In this document: one piece after another, positions 6,994 to 7,906 of the stretch
Layout of the letters: every line of letters starts with the position of its first letter
Position numbering within the stretch: the stretch's first letter is position 1
Origin: CAYQTE01 sp964420285
GTDB taxonomy: Bacteria; Planctomycetota; Phycisphaerae; Tepidisphaerales; Tepidisphaeraceae
Assembly: GCA_964420285.1 (NCBI GenBank)
Contig: CAYQTE010000128.1
Coordinates: forward strand, 1-7,906
DNA length: 7,906 nucleotides
Direction: 5' to 3'
The notes under the pieces: generated by a model
What the model was told of the DNA's origin: nothing
The model's database searches: none
Seen by the model: only the letters and a program-made list of their open reading frames with translations
Translations under genes and position numbers: made by a program

Positions 6994-7734
6994 TCATCCC
7001 GTTGCCAGTTGATATCGACTGGCCAGTTCCGCCGCATCCGATTCCGCCCCGCCGTTGGCAAATCGCTCGACCAAGCGGCCGTCGCGCAGGATCGCGACCT
7101 CACTGGCATACGCGGCCACGTGCGGTTCGTGTGTTACCATCACGATCGTGCGACCCTGCTCGCGGGACAGCTTTCGCAGCAATTCGCACACCCATTTGCG
7201 GTTTGCCGCGTCCAGATTCCCCGTCGGCTCATCCGCCAACAGCAATGCCGGCTGCGTCACCAACGCCCGCCCGATCGCCACACGCTGCTGCTCGCCGCCG
7301 CTGAGCGCATCGGGCCGATGCCCGCGACGGTCGACCATTCCCATCTCCATGAGCAACTCTTCCACCTTTTGCGACGCCGCACGGCCGTTTGATCCCTCCA
7401 GCATCAGCGGCAGCGAGATATTCTCCTCGGCCGACAGCGTTGGGATCAGATTGAACGACTGAAAGATCAATCCGATCTGCCGCCGGCGAAACAGCGTCCG
7501 CTCCCGATCGTTGAGCCGGCACATGTCCGTACCATTGATGAGAATGCGTCCGGAATCCGGCTCGGCCAGACCCGCCACCAGATGCAGCAGCGTGCTTTTC
7601 CCCGACCCGCTGGCGCCCATGACCGCCATGAACGCCCCCGCCGACACCGTCAGGCTCACTCCATCCAATGCCACCACATCCCGGCTTCCCTGCCGGAATC
7701 GCTTCACAACATGTTCAACTACCAGTGGATCCAT
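6994..7734 (-). CDS. ABC transporter ATP-binding protein (MacB/LolD/YbbA-like)
   Basis: Complete, 246 residues, usual length for this family; cytoplasmic ATPase that drives the downstream FtsX permease. All catalytic motifs are intact: Walker A GASGSGKST (40-48), Q-loop Gln92 in FQSFNL, signature LSGGEQQR (144-151), Walker B LLLADE (164-169), D-loop NLD (173-175) and H-loop His202 in VTHEP. The combination 'FQSFNLIPTLSAEENI' and 'ADEPTGNLD' is typical of the LolD/MacB/FtsE branch that pairs with FtsX-type permeases. The ATG is the only reasonable start, because an in-frame stop lies a few codons upstream; a GGAG sits only two bases before it, closer than ideal. It is the first gene of a two-gene operon. 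No membrane-fusion (MacA-like) gene is present between it and the permease. Substrate specificity cannot be assigned. Confidence 0.95.
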   Translation of the reverse strand: MDPLVVEHVVKRFRQGSRDVVALDGVSLTVSAGAFMAVMGASGSGKSTLLHLVAGLAEPDSGRILINGTDMCRLNDRERTLFRRRQIGLIFQSFNLIPTLSAEENISLPLMLEGSNGRAASQKVEELLMEMGMVDRRGHRPDALSGGEQQRVAIGRALVTQPALLLADEPTGNLDAANRKWVCELLRKLSREQGRTIVMVTHEPHVAAYASEVAILRDGRLVERFANGGAESDAAELASRYQLATG

Positions 7735-7758
7735 TGCTCCGCACTCAGACGCTCATCG

Positions 7759-7787
7759 ACTATAGCCCCGGCCGTATCGGCCCACAA
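7759..7787 (-). promoter_or_regulatory. Candidate sigma70-type promoter of the ABC operon
   Basis: On the minus strand TTGTGG (7787-7782) and TATAGT (7764-7759) are separated by exactly 17 bp. The -10 box matches TATAAT at five of six positions and the -35 box has the key TTG. Transcription would start near 7752, leaving a leader of about 18 bases before the ATPase ATG at 7734. Assigned by eye from consensus. Confidence 0.5.
7770..7782. promoter_or_regulatory. 13-bp palindrome in the promoter spacer (possible operator)
   Basis: GGCCG-TAT-CGGCC has perfect 5-bp arms. It lies between the -10 and -35 boxes of the candidate ABC promoter, touching the inner edge of the -35 box. A protein bound here would occlude or distort the promoter. 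GC-rich dyads also arise by chance in such DNA. Confidence 0.35.
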
Positions 7788-7788
7788 G

Positions 7789-7812
7789 CAATCACCGTCG
7801 CAATCACCGTCG
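7789..7812. repeat. 12-bp tandem repeat, two perfect copies
   Basis: CAATCACCGTCG occurs twice back to back (7789-7800 and 7801-7812), and a third copy begins (CAATGGCG) but degenerates. It starts immediately upstream of the candidate ABC -35 box, about 37-60 bases before the predicted start point, where activator sites often lie. It could equally be a replication-slippage product. Confidence 0.7.
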
Positions 7813-7825
7813 CAATGGCGGACTG

Positions 7826-7854
7826 TTGCGGCGATATTTCCGCGTCGGTACACT
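7826..7854 (+). promoter_or_regulatory. Candidate promoter of the rightward gene
   Basis: TTGCGG (7826-7831) and TACACT (7849-7854) are 17 bp apart. The match is moderate: TTG in the -35 box and four of six positions in the -10 box. The predicted start near 7861 would give a leader of about 24 bases carrying the strong ribosome binding site. Confidence 0.35.
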
Positions 7855-7874
7855 CGTTTTCGCATTTCAAAATT

Positions 7875-7880
7875 GGAGGA
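7875..7880 (+). promoter_or_regulatory. Strong ribosome binding site
   Basis: GGAGGA ends four bases before the ATG at 7885, a close to ideal Shine-Dalgarno and clearly stronger than those of the other genes here. It is the main reason for calling a gene at the right edge. Confidence 0.7.
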
Positions 7881-7884
7881 ACTT

Positions 7885-7906
7885 ATGGTCGGACGCGTTT
7901 TTCTCG
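7885..7906 (+). CDS. Start of an unidentified gene running off the right edge
   Basis: An ATG preceded by a strong GGAGGA opens a frame reading MVGRVFL before the window ends. It is divergent from the ABC operon with 150 bp between the two starts. Seven residues are too few to identify the product. The call rests on the ribosome binding site, its spacing and the otherwise empty region upstream. Confidence 0.6.

Noticed and set aside
4140..7304. A very long open frame (1054 codons) on the + strand opposite the permease and ATPase
   Set aside because: Its translation is dominated by His, Arg, Gln and Pro, shows no domain and is antisense to two genes with clear motifs. It overlaps the end of the second glycosyltransferase and runs through two unrelated minus-strand genes. 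This is the usual result of GC-rich third codon positions on the opposite strand.
7828..7843. Possible hairpin GCGG...CCGC in the divergent region
   Set aside because: Only four base pairs with an eight-base loop, expected by chance in DNA of this GC content.

Overview
The window holds two blocks that meet tail to tail. It is GC-rich, compact, and has no RNA genes, insertion sequences or CRISPR. The tandem bacterial O-GlcNAc-transferase-like proteins, with phrases such as 'TFWCY' and 'MGVPVVTL' in their catalytic domains, and the very large double-FtsX permease look like a Planctomycetota-type (or similar large, GC-rich, environmental) genome. This is an inference from protein style; no marker gene is present.

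Block 1 (1-4189, + strand): two adjacent paralogous genes, each with a long N-terminal array of tetratricopeptide repeats (TPRs) and a C-terminal GT41 (OGT/SPINDLY-like) glycosyltransferase domain. The first is cut by the left edge. The second starts inside the first one's stop codon (ATGA overlap), so the pair is almost certainly co-transcribed and translationally coupled. They have diverged in complementary ways. The first lacks the histidine of the N-H-P motif near the start of the catalytic domain but keeps Y-P-G-T-T-G and N-G-H-T-T. The second keeps N-H-P but has altered versions of the other two. Despite overall divergence they share a perfect 44-bp direct repeat near their 3' ends. The first also carries, in frame, a copy of what looks like a widely dispersed bacterial short repeat, in the linker between the TPRs and the catalytic domain.

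Block 2 (7734-4224, - strand): a two-gene ABC transporter operon of the MacB/LolCDE/YbbAP (FtsX-permease) class. The ATPase gene comes first, then after 19 bp a 916-residue permease with two FtsX modules in one chain. It converges on block 1 across a 34-bp gap with no clear terminator.

The right end (7735-7906) is a divergent control region. It holds a good candidate sigma70-type promoter for the ABC operon with a 13-bp palindrome in its spacer, a 12-bp tandem repeat beside it, a weaker promoter pointing right, and a strong ribosome binding site with the first seven codons of an unidentified gene that leaves the window.
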